NCBI GenBank assembly: GCA_027924645.1
Contig: BSBN01001807.1
Location: 12,232,001 to 12,296,000, forward strand
Reading direction: 5' to 3'
Length of the DNA stretch: 64,000 bases
From: Cunninghamia lanceolata
Taxonomy: Eukaryota > Streptophyta > Pinopsida > Cupressales > Cupressaceae
Both the position numbers and the translations under genes were made by a program. Shown here piece after piece: positions 23,201 to 34,619 of this stretch. The notes below the pieces were generated by a model, which was not told the origin of the DNA, ran no database searches, and saw nothing but the letters and a program-made list of their open reading frames with translations. Positions within the stretch are counted from its first letter, which is position 1; every line of letters begins with the position of its first letter.

Positions 23201-23518
23201 ACCCAAGGGGTTAAGCTTAATTGGTTAAAGTGTTGGGTTCTCATTGTGGAGAGCCAAGTTTAAATCCCCACAATGACATCTAATGTGGAATTCTAAGTTG
23301 TTACTCTTGGTCTTTCAAAGTTGGTTTGTAATGTAAAATGTGGATTTTAAATAAAGTGGATTTCCAAGTAGTGACTCTTAATCTTCCATATGTGATTTCT
23401 AATATGTTTTCTCATAAGGGGCTTGTATTAGTCTCTAATAAGTGCTCACAAGAGCTTGTATTGGTCTCACATCAATGCTCTGATGAGTAGAATATTTGTA
23501 AATGATTTACAATATAAA
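23201..23518 (+). mobile_element. tRNA-derived SINE with perfect target duplication
   Basis: Flanked by identical 16-bp repeats AACATTGGGGGCACCT at 23185-23200 and 23519-23534. The head (ACCCAAGGGGTTAAGC) has an A-box-like TTAAGCTTAATTGGTTAAAG and a B-box-like AAGTTTAAATCCCC, with GTTGGGTTCTCA in the anticodon-arm position, so it derives from a tRNA. The tRNA-unrelated body carries two GCTTGTATT(A/G)GTCTC blocks about 50 bp apart, and the tail is an AATATAAA-type run. Length 318 bp. The family is not one I can name. Confidence 0.85.
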
Positions 23519-23534
23519 AACATTGGGGGCACCT

Positions 23535-23947
23535 TGCTTCTTCTTTTACACATGCTTTCATGATCACATCTTACTTTGTTGTTACATGTTTATCACATGA
23601 TGATATCTTTATATTCTTACATGCTTATTTTGTATTACATGATCATATCTTTTTCTTTTTTCCTCCAATTCATATATTTTTGTATTGGAGGGGGACATAT
23701 ATTATCCCCAATGTTCCTTTAATGGGCTTGGGTATAATAATTATCTCATGATCACTTTAATGGGCTTGGTTATAATAAGTGATTCGATTAAAAAATTATG
23801 ATCAGAACAATGAAAACTATATATTGACCATCTAAATCAACTAAATACATTCACTCCTTTTAATTTTTTATTTTTTTAATTTTACCATATAATCTCTCAC
23901 AACTCTAAATTAAATTAATTATATTATATTGCTTGTCAGATTCATAA
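23535..23947. other. Non-coding, T-rich
   Basis: No gene recognised. A TTTAATGGGCTTGG(G/T)TATAATAA word is repeated at about 23717 and 23757. Confidence 0.45.
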
Positions 23948-24848
23948 AACCTAATTATAATGGAGATTTTTTTTCTTTACAATTCTTGCACAAATCAAAA
24001 CCTTTTTCCAAAAATATCTTTGATATAAAATTTTACATTGTAATTAAGAGTTTTTTTTCAATATAAATTTTTACCATACATAGTCTAGAATATTTGTATT
24101 GATGTTGTAGTATATCCATTTCATACATAGTTATACAACTTTATGGTGCTATAGGTGTTTCTACTAGTCCTCCTTTATTTTCCCTTTGTCTTTATTAGCA
24201 ACACCTGCTTGCTTCTCTCCATTCCTATATTACTTTTATAATCTTTATAATAATTTATTATTAATCCAAAAATATAGAATTTGTATTTTAACAAGCATTT
24301 TTTTGTCTTGTCTTTATATGTTCTTATTTCAAATTTTAACCTTTTTTTATATTTTATAAAACTTTGTTGATTTGTACCTTTTAACCTTAATGGTTTTAGT
24401 TTTACTGTAATTCTTTATTGAATACAATTTAAACTTTATTTAATAATATTTAGATTTTGTTAAGTTTTTATTTTCTTCTACTCCTAGAGTTTTCTTCTCC
24501 CTCACCTCCCTTCTTTTTACCTAGCAAGTTTTACAATCCATCTAATAATTTTTCTTCATCTTATAAGGTCTTGAAACATTGATACCAAAAATTTCCAAAA
24601 ACACTTATATTCCCAACCATAGACTCTAACAATAATATAGCTAATATTAAATAATTGTTTTATCTTATCAAAAATCTTTTATAGTAGGAAATCATTAACA
24701 CGATATTTTTTTGAATCTATAGTTTTATGACACATATCTATCGTTACCCCTCCTTCATGGCATACCACTAAATATCGCCTCTAACTGGGAAAGACTGTAA
24801 TACTCTACCATGGATTAAGACTAAAGAGTACTCTTTCCAAATATATTT

Positions 24849-24900
24849 ATCCCACATTTATGAGGGAGAGCTCCAAAGAAAGAAAATGTAAGTATAAATA
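24849..24900 (+). promoter_or_regulatory. U2 promoter: USE and TATA box
   Basis: ATCCCACATTT (24849-24859) matches the plant upstream sequence element RTCCCACATCG with changes at its 3' end. TATAAATA is at 24893-24900. The gap of 33 bases between them is the Pol II spacing of plant snRNA genes (Pol III genes are about 10 bases shorter). The TATA is about 30 bases before the transcript start. Confidence 0.85.
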
Positions 24901-24924
24901 ATGAAGGGAGAAACATTTCAAAGC

Positions 24925-25117
24925 ATACCTTTCTCGGCCTTTTGGCTAAGATCAAGTGTAGTATCTGTTCTTATCAGTTTAATATCTGATACGTGGTTCA
25001 ATGAACCACACGATATTAAATTAATTTCTTGAGGGGGAAGGTTCAAACGGTAGCTTGCTACCAGAGCCTTCAAGCGTCGCTTCTGTTTTGCACTACTGCA
25101 GAAGCCTGGCGCACCCC
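24925..25117 (+). ncRNA. U2: U2 spliceosomal snRNA gene, copy A
   Basis: Starts ATACCTTTCTCGGCCTTTTG, the universal U2 5' end. It contains the branch-point pairing segment GTAGTA in GTGTAGTATCTG, the stem IIa region (ATCAGTTTAATATCTGATA) and an Sm-site-like AATTTCTTGAG. The hairpin IV region reads GGTTC...GTAGCTTGCTAC...GAGCC, and the gene ends CCTGGCGCACCCC. Length 193 nt is normal for plants. A plant USE and TATA lie upstream at 24849 and 24893. U2 pairs with the intron branch site in the spliceosome. All hallmarks are intact, so this copy is likely functional. Confidence 0.95.
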
Positions 25118-25916
25118 ACAACCCCAATTCAATTAACAAATTAAATTTTAGATCTATCTATGTATAAATGGTTGACTCTGATTCGTGTTTTAAGGGCCTG
25201 AGTTGAATCATCTTTTGATTTTAGTTTTAATTAAAAATAAATAAAATCATTGTAATGAAAAGGTCTATTCTGTAATAATGAATCCTCTGTTTATATACCA
25301 GTTCTTTTTCATTAGAACATGTTCTTAATTTTGTCAAAACTTAAAACATTAGTTTAAAAATAGAATGTTTTGCTGTAGATTCAACTTTTGCTCATTTTCC
25401 TTGGTTAACGATTCTATTTTGCATTTGTAATAAGCCTCTGAAAAACATTTCCATTTGATCAAAGGAGGTGAGGGCGAGAGAAAAATCAAACAAAACTTCA
25501 TTGTTGTTTTAAGACATTTGGACATGGTAGGGAATATTGATGTTTTTGGGTAGATGGCTGTGACTAGAGGTTGTTGGGCATTGTGTGGTGAGAATAAACT
25601 AGGCCTTATCACAAACTTCCGATAGGACAACATTCTTGTGACCCGCCATTTGTAACCTACGCTAGCATTTGCATGCATAATCTAGGCAATGTAATTTGAA
25701 ATGCCTTCAAATGGGGCAAATGATTTCTGAACCCCTGTTCCCCCACAAGTCGGTATGGTATGCTGTTAATCACCTGATTGTATGCTATAGAGAAATTGTT
25801 TTGGGTTTTGCAGATCATGTTTTACCATGGAGTGGGCACTAACATCGCTGTTGCAGCACCACAACATTTTGTGTAGCGTTGATCTTAACAAAGTGCTGCC
25901 AAATGCCATGTTGTGT

Positions 25917-26180
25917 TTCAAGTTTGGATTATGGGAGCAGAGAATTAAATAGGAGTCCTCCTCACAGGTTTATCTTCACTGCCATAAAGCTGAGCACTTC
26001 TCCCATTCGTGTCAAGATATTAAGAAGCACCACACTTGGATAAGAAGTATTATACCATTTCCCAACCATTCGAAAAAGGTTCAGAATATTAAAAGAGATT
26101 TAGAGATAAAAAAGCACTCTGCTATGAGGACTAAAGTGGTTTGTACAGAGTTGGACTCTGAGACAGAGGTCTCCCATTAA
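25917..26180 (+). pseudogene. LINE ORF1-like zinc-knuckle fragment (copy A)
   Basis: The plus frame reads KFGLWEQRI-like residues, then YLHCHKAEHFSHSCQDIKK and an Arg/Lys-rich tail, ending at a stop in SETEVSH. Copy B at 49612 has CLHCHKAELLSHSC, so the ancestor was a C-x2-C-x4-H-x4-C knuckle like the one at the end of plant LINE ORF1 proteins. Copy A lost the first Cys (Tyr), copy B lost the His (Leu). A short relic carried along in the duplication. Confidence 0.55.
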
Positions 26181-26335
26181 TGACGAGGAAATCAGATTCA
26201 CTTGTAGAGTCTATGAATTGTCTTTTGATTGTGTCTGAATCTTCTTTGAAAAGAGGTAGGATTGTTCCCCATAGGGATCAGGCTTTGGTTCCAATTTAGA
26301 GTTAATTATAGAGGTTTGGATTCAAACCTCTTCTC

Positions 26336-27337
26336 TGGGTTCTTCTGTGGTGAGTTCGTTGTTTCAGCTATTGTTTCTGGTTACGCCTTTTCTGAGTTTA
26401 AGGCCAGTTTCTTCTTAGGTTTTTGTCTCGTGTTGTTGATGTTGCTTTATCTTGATGTACAAGATTTTGGGGCTTTTCAAACCCACCTTTCTGTTCATAG
26501 TTCCATCCAAAAGCATTTATCTAATAAAAAACATTTTGAAAAAGTCTTTTTTGATTTACATCTAAAAGATTTTTTTTCAAGGTTATTTTCATTTCCAATT
26601 TATTTATTGTATAATAATGTTTCTATGTATCATTAAGAATGAGTTGAAGCTATATGCGTTTCCTTTTGCATCACAGGGGTGCCAATTTACTTCAAGGGAA
26701 CGATGTGCTTATACATTGATTTTTTGCCATGTCGGTTCCCTTTCAAGAAGTTTATGAACTTGTTAATGGTTGAAGAATATCAAAGAGGTCATGCATTTGT
26801 TCCCATTGGCCTGGTAGCACCTTAGATGCATCCTGGAAAACCTACTAGATTCCTAGCCTATTTTTAGTAGCGATTCCTATTTCTATTGTCAAGATTATAT
26901 GTGGATTGATATTTGTAAAATGGGAGTATAGAATTTTGAGGCAAAATTTTAATGCTAACAATTTCTCAGTTTAGGAGTCCTTATCAAAGCCATTTGTTCC
27001 AACAAATACGTATGTATATCTACGACATTTAAGTCGAGAGATATGTTCATAATTCAATGTTTGATGGTATGACAAGGATTCTGTTGGAGTATATTTAGTA
27101 GGTTCTTTGCATTGTAATACTGTAAACGCATTACATGTTAGCTGAATTTGTCCATAGACATGAGAGGTGGGTAGGATCAGTCCACCAGAACATGGTATTA
27201 GTCGAAATTTATACACAATCTGTTCAAGTTTTGTATGCTTCACTTTTAACTTGACTTAAACTCAACAGCGTAGAATTTTTCAGAGTTTCTGAAGAGGAAG
27301 TGTATTAAGAGATTGCCAGTGTTGGGCTTCCTTCGAT
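26336..27337. other. Non-coding stretch
   Basis: No recognisable gene. A 124-codon plus-strand frame at 26262-26636 is Phe/Leu/Ser-rich with no family likeness and starts inside the duplication; I treat it as chance. Confidence 0.5.
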
Positions 27338-27509
27338 ATATTAAATGGAGAGCTCAAGTCCTCATACTGCGGCCACCATGTTGAAGCCAACTTCCCATCA
27401 AGCATTCAACTCCATGATTTGTGGTCTGCTCAAAGAGATGAATCAATCAATGACCTAGAGCCTGCATTGCTGGCACTAGAGAAATGGTCAGGAAGGGGGA
27501 GAACTACAG
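27338..27509 (+). pseudogene. Exon-like segment, unknown gene
   Basis: One open plus-strand frame reads SSYCGHHVEANFPSSIQLHD then LEPALLALEKWSGRGRTT and ends at a good splice-donor context, CAG|GTCAGT, after 27509. The composition is ordinary protein-like, unlike the AT-rich neighbours. I do not recognise the family. It may be linked to the segment at 28395, but no product can be named. Confidence 0.3.
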
Positions 27510-28394
27510 GTCAGTTTCATCATTTTCCTTTATAAGGAGCTGAATACATTATCATGTTTTGTTTTTGCTTTTATAGTTAGTTTCACTTCTTTCTGAAGTA
27601 TTTTGGGGATAAAAATTACCCGTTGAATTGTTCATCTCGTCTGAAGGTGCTTCAAAAAATTTCAGCTGTTTTTGTGCGCTTAAAACATGGGTGTTGATTT
27701 AATTTTATTTTTTGGTTAATTTAGAAATAACCTATGTTTTATATTAGGAAGAATGTGTTCGGGTTCAGTACATGTTCTGTTTTCACAGTTTACTTCTGCC
27801 TTTCCCACCATTCAGCTATTTCAAATAAATCAAATCATGGGTGGCACAGAATATTAATGAGAACATGACAGAGGTTTGGTGGATAGTATGGAGAAATATC
27901 TTGACACTCATACTCAAGCGAGGCGTAGGTAACTTCTTTGAAGTATTTTTTCCGCAGGCTTTAGTTTGGTAGTAGGGGATTTGTTACTACATGCATATGC
28001 AAAAGTGACGATGTAGGAGGACACCATGTTTACATGTTATCTCATGAAAAATTAAGGATTTGTTCCAACTCTTTGGGCTTAGAGCACACTTCAAGTGAAA
28101 AAATCTAATCAGACTAAGATGGTTTAGGAAACATATGAAGAAATGCTGGGGATCAAAGTATACCTATTGACTATTGTTTTGTCTGAGAGATGTTGGAGGG
28201 ATTGTCATTTGAACTGATTGTTGGGGTATGACTTTCTTTAGATCAATTTTCAACGGGGATTTTTTGTCCAAAAGCATAAGTGTTTTTTTGGCGGTTGGAT
28301 CGATTTTGAAGAAATCCAAAAGATAACCTAAACGGTTACAGGCAAATCAGGCATAGTGACTAACTCCTTTAAGGGATGTCAAACTGTTGTTGCA

Positions 28395-28632
28395 GACTCC
28401 AATGATGGAACAACAGTCTGACGAATCAGATGTTGGTGTTACTGTCGAAGTGCTGAGAAAGAAAGAAGATGAATTCAGTGCTTCAGAAAGAGCGTTAGAA
28501 CTCTATGCTCAGGAGTTAAGTAGGCTTCACAATGATTTGAGACGCCAGAGAAATAAGACCGTTGATATGCTTGCCCTCCAAGCCATGTTTCAACAAGAGT
28601 CGGACAAATCTAAACATGATTATGGTGCCCCC
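28395..28632 (+). pseudogene. Exon-like, coiled-coil-forming segment before the AP180 relic
   Basis: Preceded by TTGTTGCAG, a plausible splice acceptor. The frame is charged and heptad-rich (EVLRKKEDEFSASERALELY, AQELSRLHNDLRRQRNK) and runs to a TGA at 28633 in the same frame as the ANTH-type relic that follows. Its last part (ESDKSKHDYGAP) could belong to the linker that precedes that domain in clathrin-assembly proteins; the rest is not recognised. Confidence 0.35.
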
Positions 28633-29587
28633 TGAAAGTAGGATGTTGAAGAAGTGGCAAAAACTCGGCCAGTGGCCATTCGAGATATGAAGCCTGAAAT
28701 GATACTTGATAGAATGCCTTATTGGCAAAGACCTTTGGAATGTTTTCTGGCCAATCGTCCAATGGGTGTTGCAAAGAACAACATATTGTTTTAGGTTGCA
28801 CTTTGCTTGGTTATGAAGGAAAGCTTTTAGCTTTACAAAGACATTAATGATGGTTTGGCACTTTTGCTTGATGGGTTCTTTGACATGGAATACCAGGATT
28901 GTGTCACTTCATTCGACATTTATTGAAGAGCTTCCAAGCAGAGTGATGAGCTTGCTGCCTTTTACAACTTGTGCAAAAACATTGGAGTTTGTAGGACGTC
29001 AGAGTACCCTGATGTCCGGAAGGTTTCAGAGAAACTGCTTGAAACATTGGAAAAGTTTTGCAGGATCGGTTGGCATCTAACAAAAAACAGACCCAAGAGC
29101 CGAAGGCCCAAGCCTACAAAGAGGCCTGAAAGCCCTGGCCCAAGGTCTGAAGAGCCAGTTGAGGATATGAACTGGCTCGGTCGGCATAAAGTCTCTTCCA
29201 GTACCAGGAGATGATCTTCCTAAAAAAGAAATTGAAGAGCCCAAATTACCAAATGCCCAAAATGAGAGGGAAGTTGATTTTCTAGATCTGAGTCAAGCCA
29301 CGATTTCTTCTAAAGAGAAGGAAAACAAATTTGCATTGGCACTTTTACCCGGTGGGCCTTCATCCACATCCAGTGCCACATAGAATTGGGAGACATTGTC
29401 AACTTCAGAGGGATCTGAGTCATCATCGAATGGGACAACTTCAGCATGGCAAACTCCATTGGCAGAAAATTTAGCGAGGAGGAGGACTCCACGTCACAAA
29501 AAAGAAGAAAGATGTTTGATCACAAGAGAATATAAGGGGGTGTCCTTTTATCAAGTGAAAACATGCCCTATTAGTTTGCAAAATTGA
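28596..29587 (+). pseudogene. AP180/CALM-type clathrin assembly protein (ANTH) pseudogene, fragment
   Basis: The frame reads VAIRDMKPEMILDRMPYWQR, DGFFDMEYQDCVTSFDIY, SKQSDELAAFYNLCKNIGV, CRTSEYPDVRKVSEKLLETL, then EEPVEDMN, DFLDLSQ and NKFALALLPGGPSS, and ends with TSAWQTPLAENLA. These are consecutive blocks of the second half of the ANTH domain and the following linker in plant long-form clathrin assembly proteins (At2g25430/At4g32285 type), which recruit clathrin to PIP2-rich membranes. In-frame stops fall at 28633, 28639, 28792, near 28831 and near 28924, with frameshifts near 29055 and 29220. The N-terminal PIP2-binding half is missing. No introns are seen, so it may be a retrocopy. Confidence 0.85.
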
Positions 29588-30849
29588 TTGAGGCAGTTGA
29601 AGACATCAACCCCACACCAAGGAGGAGCAATTGAGGTGTCAACTGGCTAAATAGTTCTTGGAAACATGTTGCTATAAATGTGTAGGTTGTTGAAGGCATT
29701 TGGGTGACTCATAGAAGACATCAAGCATCTATTTTCCGTGAGGATAGGAGAACTTAAGACAAATTCAACCAACTCTTCCCCCTACGTCCCATGTTGAGGA
29801 AATTTACTTGCATTAGAAGAGAGAAATGAGGCCCTTCCTTTTCTCAAGGAATTGATTAAAGATACTCTCCTATATTTGAAATGTAATAGGATAGAAAAAC
29901 AGGGTGAGGTTTTTTTTCTCCCCTTCATTGTACATTCAGTACCTCAGTAATTTTTCTACTCAATCTGACGTTGTAATTTCTTGCTTAAGCCTTGCAATCA
30001 ATAAAAGGATTGATATTTTACCTCCTTCTATAGCTGTTATATTGTGTATTTTTAGAGTTTGAGTTGTATTTTGTGGGTTTCGGTCTCTTTCAACATGTTC
30101 TAAGTTGATTGTAGACATCTTACCCCTCTTGCAGTTGTATTATCTTCATATTTTACCTCTTAACAATGTTCTAATGGAGGTTGTGTGAACCATTGTCATC
30201 TCTAAAGATTGTCTTGTGCCTTTAAGGTAAGTTGGAGAGTATGATACATATTGGTGCATCACCATCATTTCATTCTTAAACATTTATTTTCCTTTTTTCA
30301 TCTTAATCAACAACTTAGCATTAGGATTATGTAATTGATAGTGAATTAGGCCTAGTTTGAAAGGGAACCAACCCTATCTGGAGACTTATCTCTATCTTGC
30401 AGGTCCCACACTAAATGATAACTCAATGTTGCAGCTGAGACTAAGCTTCAAGCTTCCAGGGTGCATTCTCAAGTGTTAACAGTTTCTAGCATGCTCGGTG
30501 GGACTAAAATAACGAGCCTTACATATTTCAGCTAAGAAAATTGGTGTTATTCTTAGCAAGTTTCAATTATTAGATATATTCTACAAGAACCTGACAACTC
30601 CAAAGTTTAGATTGGTTTCAAGATAGTGTTGATTATTCATGCCAAAGGTACAAACAAAATCATCTTCAAAAGGTAAGAGTTTTGATTTGTTAGAATTGTC
30701 TTTATCTTCATCAAAAAGGAAAAAACATACAAGGCAACCCTCACCATATTTAAGAGTCCAACCAAGAGTACAACCTATACCTACTTCTAGTTTCTTCTAG
30801 CCAAACAAAAGACTATTCCATATCCCTTCTAGGGCTAATCAAAGGAACC
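29588..30849. other. Non-coding stretch
   Basis: Mostly T-rich sequence with no gene. From about 30640 it probably belongs to the leader or N-terminal part of the gypsy gag that becomes recognisable at 30850. Confidence 0.5.
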
Positions 30850-31381
30850 AAGTATTTGTCACTTTTGATGGAGGAAGTCCTCTTGTCCTTGCTAGCTGTA
30901 ATGACATTCAAGTAGAAACCCTGAGAAGTATACCTTATTTCACTAGTGAGAATCCAATTACTCCCATAGAACACATCCAGGACATTGCCAATATATGCTC
31001 AATCCATAATATTACATAAGACAATGTAGTTGTTAGACTCCTTGCCACTTCCCTAAAAGGTAAAGCATTACAATGGTATAGGGGGTTGCTGCCCAATTCA
31101 ATACATAACTGGGATGAGTTATGTGAGAAGCTTTGTAAACAATTTGAAGATAAGAGTGACCATTTATCCCTAATGGAATAGCTAACTACTATCAAACGAG
31201 CCCCTCATGAATTCATGGGAGATTTCAACTTTAGGTTCTAGAAGACATGGGATAGAATCCCATCCTTGGTCAAGCCTTCTCCAAACAATGCATTCTTATA
31301 CTACTTGAGGACTTTAAATGGTCATGTGCTTGCTATGATACAATTAATGGGAGGAATAACCTTGCCTGATGCTTATGATAT
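30850..31381 (+). pseudogene. Ty3/gypsy gag, capsid part
   Basis: The plus-strand frame reads IPYFTSENPITPIEHIQDIA, LLATSLKGKALQWYRGLLPN, SIHNWDELCEKLCKQFEDKS and ITLPDAYDI, the Retrotrans_gag block with the conserved L-x-G-x-A-x-x-W-(Y/F). Single-base stops (near 31018, 31180 and 31240) show decay. The frame is cut at 31381 by the insertion of a 7.8-kb LTR element and resumes at 39220. Confidence 0.82.
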
Positions 31382-32604
31382 TGTTTAGTGTGAAAAAGAG
31401 GGGTTTGGTAATTTCAAAGGTTTATGTGGAATCCTCCTTTCACACCAACATTCAAGGACATTCAACCAAGTAGAGAACTCTACTACAGATCACCTGTCAC
31501 TTGGAATATAGGGGAAGATTGGAATTGTATTATTTTGTTGTTCACTTAAGCCCAATTATGCTTAAAACCCTAATTTCATGAAATCGTAAACAAACAGACA
31601 AATTACAGAAAATGATCGCACACAAAGATATCAAATGACAATCAAATGCGTACCATAATTTGAAGTTCGGTGTGCAGAAAAGTCGGGGACTAATGAGTGG
31701 GTGCTCTAGCCCAATGCCACAATTTTTGTTGGGATCTGGGAATCTTGTCTACAACCTATTCTTGTTGTTCCGGAGATTTTATAGTTGCAAGATCCAGAGG
31801 ACTAATGTGTGGGCACCTGAGTCCAAGTCCATGTTTTCTTCTCTGATCTACAATTCTGACAGTCTGCACTGCTCTCCTGCAACTCCACTTCTTCTGCTTT
31901 TGCAACCTGTAACCTGCAATCATGGAACAATAGGTTGGGGCTTGTAGTGTTTAGAGGCTTGCCTCAGTCAAGTCCCAGAGAGACATTCAAGTCTTCCGAA
32001 CACCATTATCAGATAAAAAGTGCGTATCCCTACAGGATAGAGGCAAAATCTAAATGATAAATGATAGAAAACACAATTGATATCACCTTGTAGTGAAGAT
32101 CTCATGGAAGGAAAATGCTCTTCATGCCATGAAGAGATGGATGCCAAATCTGCAAATACAAACACAAGAATAACACAAAAGTCTGCTCTTCCACATAATG
32201 AATGCCTTGAATCACTTTCACATAAGCTCATGAATCAAAATGCCATCTAGTTTACAAATGATAACCTAATCATGCTTATATATGCAACTACAAACATTCC
32301 CGCTAAGAATTTCGTAAAATTTCAAACTTACTGTGTTGGCATAAGACCTAAACAATGGTTATAAACTGACACTTTGAAATTGATCTTGACCTAAAATAGG
32401 GCGCGGGCTCCCAAGTCCTCCCACCCTATTTCAAGTAGGATTTATGTTAAGTGCATCCCCTAAGTCCTATTTGCCATAAAACTTCAGGGTTTTCTCATCG
32501 AGAGTCATCAAAATCATGCAAGATGCTCTAAATGCATTCTAAAGGACCCGGGAGTTAAACCTTAAGAGGGAAAATCCCCCAAGGGGGCATTTTATGACAT
32601 AACT
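31382..32604 (-). repeat. 3' LTR of the gag-only element
   Basis: Matches 37994-39219 end to end with a few per cent differences. An 87-codon frame on the minus strand occurs in both LTRs, but its differences are mostly amino-acid changing, so it is not a maintained gene. Confidence 0.9.
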
Positions 32605-32639
32605 TTTAGCCCCCACTTTAATCTATATATAAACGCAAG

Positions 32640-33440
32640 GCTAATACATGCATTAAAGTACGGTCAACAAACACACCAAGCACAGAGAAGAGACACCAAT
32701 CACAGAGAAGACAGTAATAGGCACATAAAACACGGAGAAGACAATTACAGTCATGCAAAACACTGAGAAGACAATATTGAAGACACACAAAACACAGTGA
32801 TTGCAGTGAAGACAGTGATGATTTTCTTTTTCTTTTTCTCATATATGAAATGCAGATGCAAGTACAAAGAAAGTAAACACACCACCCATAATGAAAGAGG
32901 GACTCATCGCTGCTGGTCTTTAGACTACATATGGGGAAACAGACACGCAATACAAATCAAACACCCCATACAAATCCCAAAGCATGAAGGGACTCATTGC
33001 CACCGGTCTTTAAACTATGCTTGAGAACAAACAGGCAATACACACACATGGAAGACACGGAGAAAACATGGCAGACAAGCGATGGAGTGTTCATATTTCT
33101 AGGTTCATCACCATCTTAGGCACATTAAAGGCACACATTGACGATTGCGCTTCGCCACAACAATCGATGAAGACATGCTTAAGGGTTGAGATAGTCACAT
33201 AATCGCTCTCCGCCTCCGCAGAGGACTTTTTGAAAATGACAGGATGTGCACGCTCCACGAGCAATACACCATCCCCGCCTCTGCAGAGGGCTTAAGATAA
33301 AAAGGATATGCGCAATATCTTGCCTCCGCATAGGGCTTAAATGATTGCAATAGATTTCAAATAAATCTTAGAGTGTAGGAGGGACTCATTGCCACCAGCC
33401 TTTAAGACTGCACCTGAGAACAAACACAATTTGCTAGTAT
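32640..33440. repeat. Short degenerate repeats in the 3' part of the gag-only element
   Basis: Three families: CA(C/T)(G/A)GAGAAGACA-like words at 32680-32800; GGGACTCAT(C/T)GC(T/C)(G/A)C(T/C)GG plus TCTTTA(A/G)ACTA at about 32890, 32990 and 33380; and CC(T/C)C(C/T)GCA(G/T)AGGGCTT at about 33220, 33280 and 33330. They sit where pol would be in an autonomous relative. No coding sense is seen in 33441-34619. Confidence 0.65.
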
Positions 33441-34619
33441 CTAAATCAAATAGCTTACCTTATATATACCCCCACCTTAAGGTGGTTGATATCATGTATC
33501 GATATCAAGCACGTTAAGGTAGGAAGAAAACACATAAGGGAACATGGACTCGCAAAGCCCATGCCCCCCAGAGATGACATGTACTTTACGATCATCAAAT
33601 GTTCCCACAAACACATTCTTGCAAGAAAAGTGTTAGCGTCCATATAATCATGATAAACAACAATGCATATGATCATTCACACAATGAGCCAAGGTTATAC
33701 TATGAATTTAGAGACTAAGTATAACCGTGGGGCTATACTGCATAAATCTCAAAACTGAGTGTAACAAGGCAAAATTCAAAGATAAACAAAGTGCACGGAG
33801 CAACAATATTGTTATGGTTTGTCAGTGTGATAAGACAACATCAAGATCACATTGACTGATTCTACTAGCCAAGTGTCGGATAATATATATCAACCCCATC
33901 ATCATGTATGGACTTGGTCTATTTTTTGATTTCTTGCTGAAGGGACACTAAGTCTGTATCAGTATAATATGTTTTTCGTCATCCGTTTGCTAGATAGAAA
34001 CACTAGAGGAAGGGAAACAATAAACCAAGAGAGGAAAAACAAGTGCCTTAGGGATAGTCATGTAGGAGGTTGCCCCCAAGTCACCAACCACAATGCTATG
34101 TCCATAAGACACAACACACAACAATAAAAATAGAGGAGAAGCAATATAGAAGAATGATGATACAAATAGAAGGTCACAACAGAGGCGGTCTCCCAGTATC
34201 CTTGACCTTATGAGAGTATCAAGGGTCATCCTAGGAGGCCTAAACAACACATAACACATCGTGGGGGAAACACATCATGGAGGTAAAGGGTTAGAAATAC
34301 TTACCTGCCAGTACAATCATACTCAAATTTGGAACTTGCGAGCCTCTTGGAGAGATGCTCTATCAAGTTTTGTGCAAAGCTTGAGTGGTTCTTATGAGTC
34401 TTGTTTGTTGTTGTGAAATCCATGTAATGCTTGTTTCTCAAATCCTTGTGTATATGAGACCTTTTGTTTCTTGTGAGGAGGAGAACCACTATTATTTCCA
34501 ACTGATGATAATCGTCTTACTCTTTTTTAATGTTTAGCTAGCTTTCTTTGTTGAGTTCGTCTACCATAGTGACAAGGACTATCTTGTACTATCTCAATCT
34601 TTTCGTTTGTTATAGTCTC

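Larger units (their letters stand above)
23948..26335. repeat. Segmental duplication, copy A (contains the U2 gene)
   Basis: Collinear with 47965-50075 in the same orientation, from AAACCTAATTATAATGRAGA to GGTTTGGATTCAAACCTC. It covers about 1 kb upstream of U2, the gene, and about 1.2 kb downstream. Copy A has about 270 extra bases near 25637-25918 relative to copy B. Flanks differ by several per cent by eye, while the U2 body differs at only two sites. Confidence 0.9.

Noticed and set aside
23210..23275. tRNA gene
   Set aside because: A and B boxes are present but the cloverleaf is incomplete and it is the head of a SINE with target duplications.
24918..25139. 73-codon minus-strand frame (and its twin at 48868-49089)
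   Set aside because: Antisense to U2 snRNA; the RNA gene explains the conservation.
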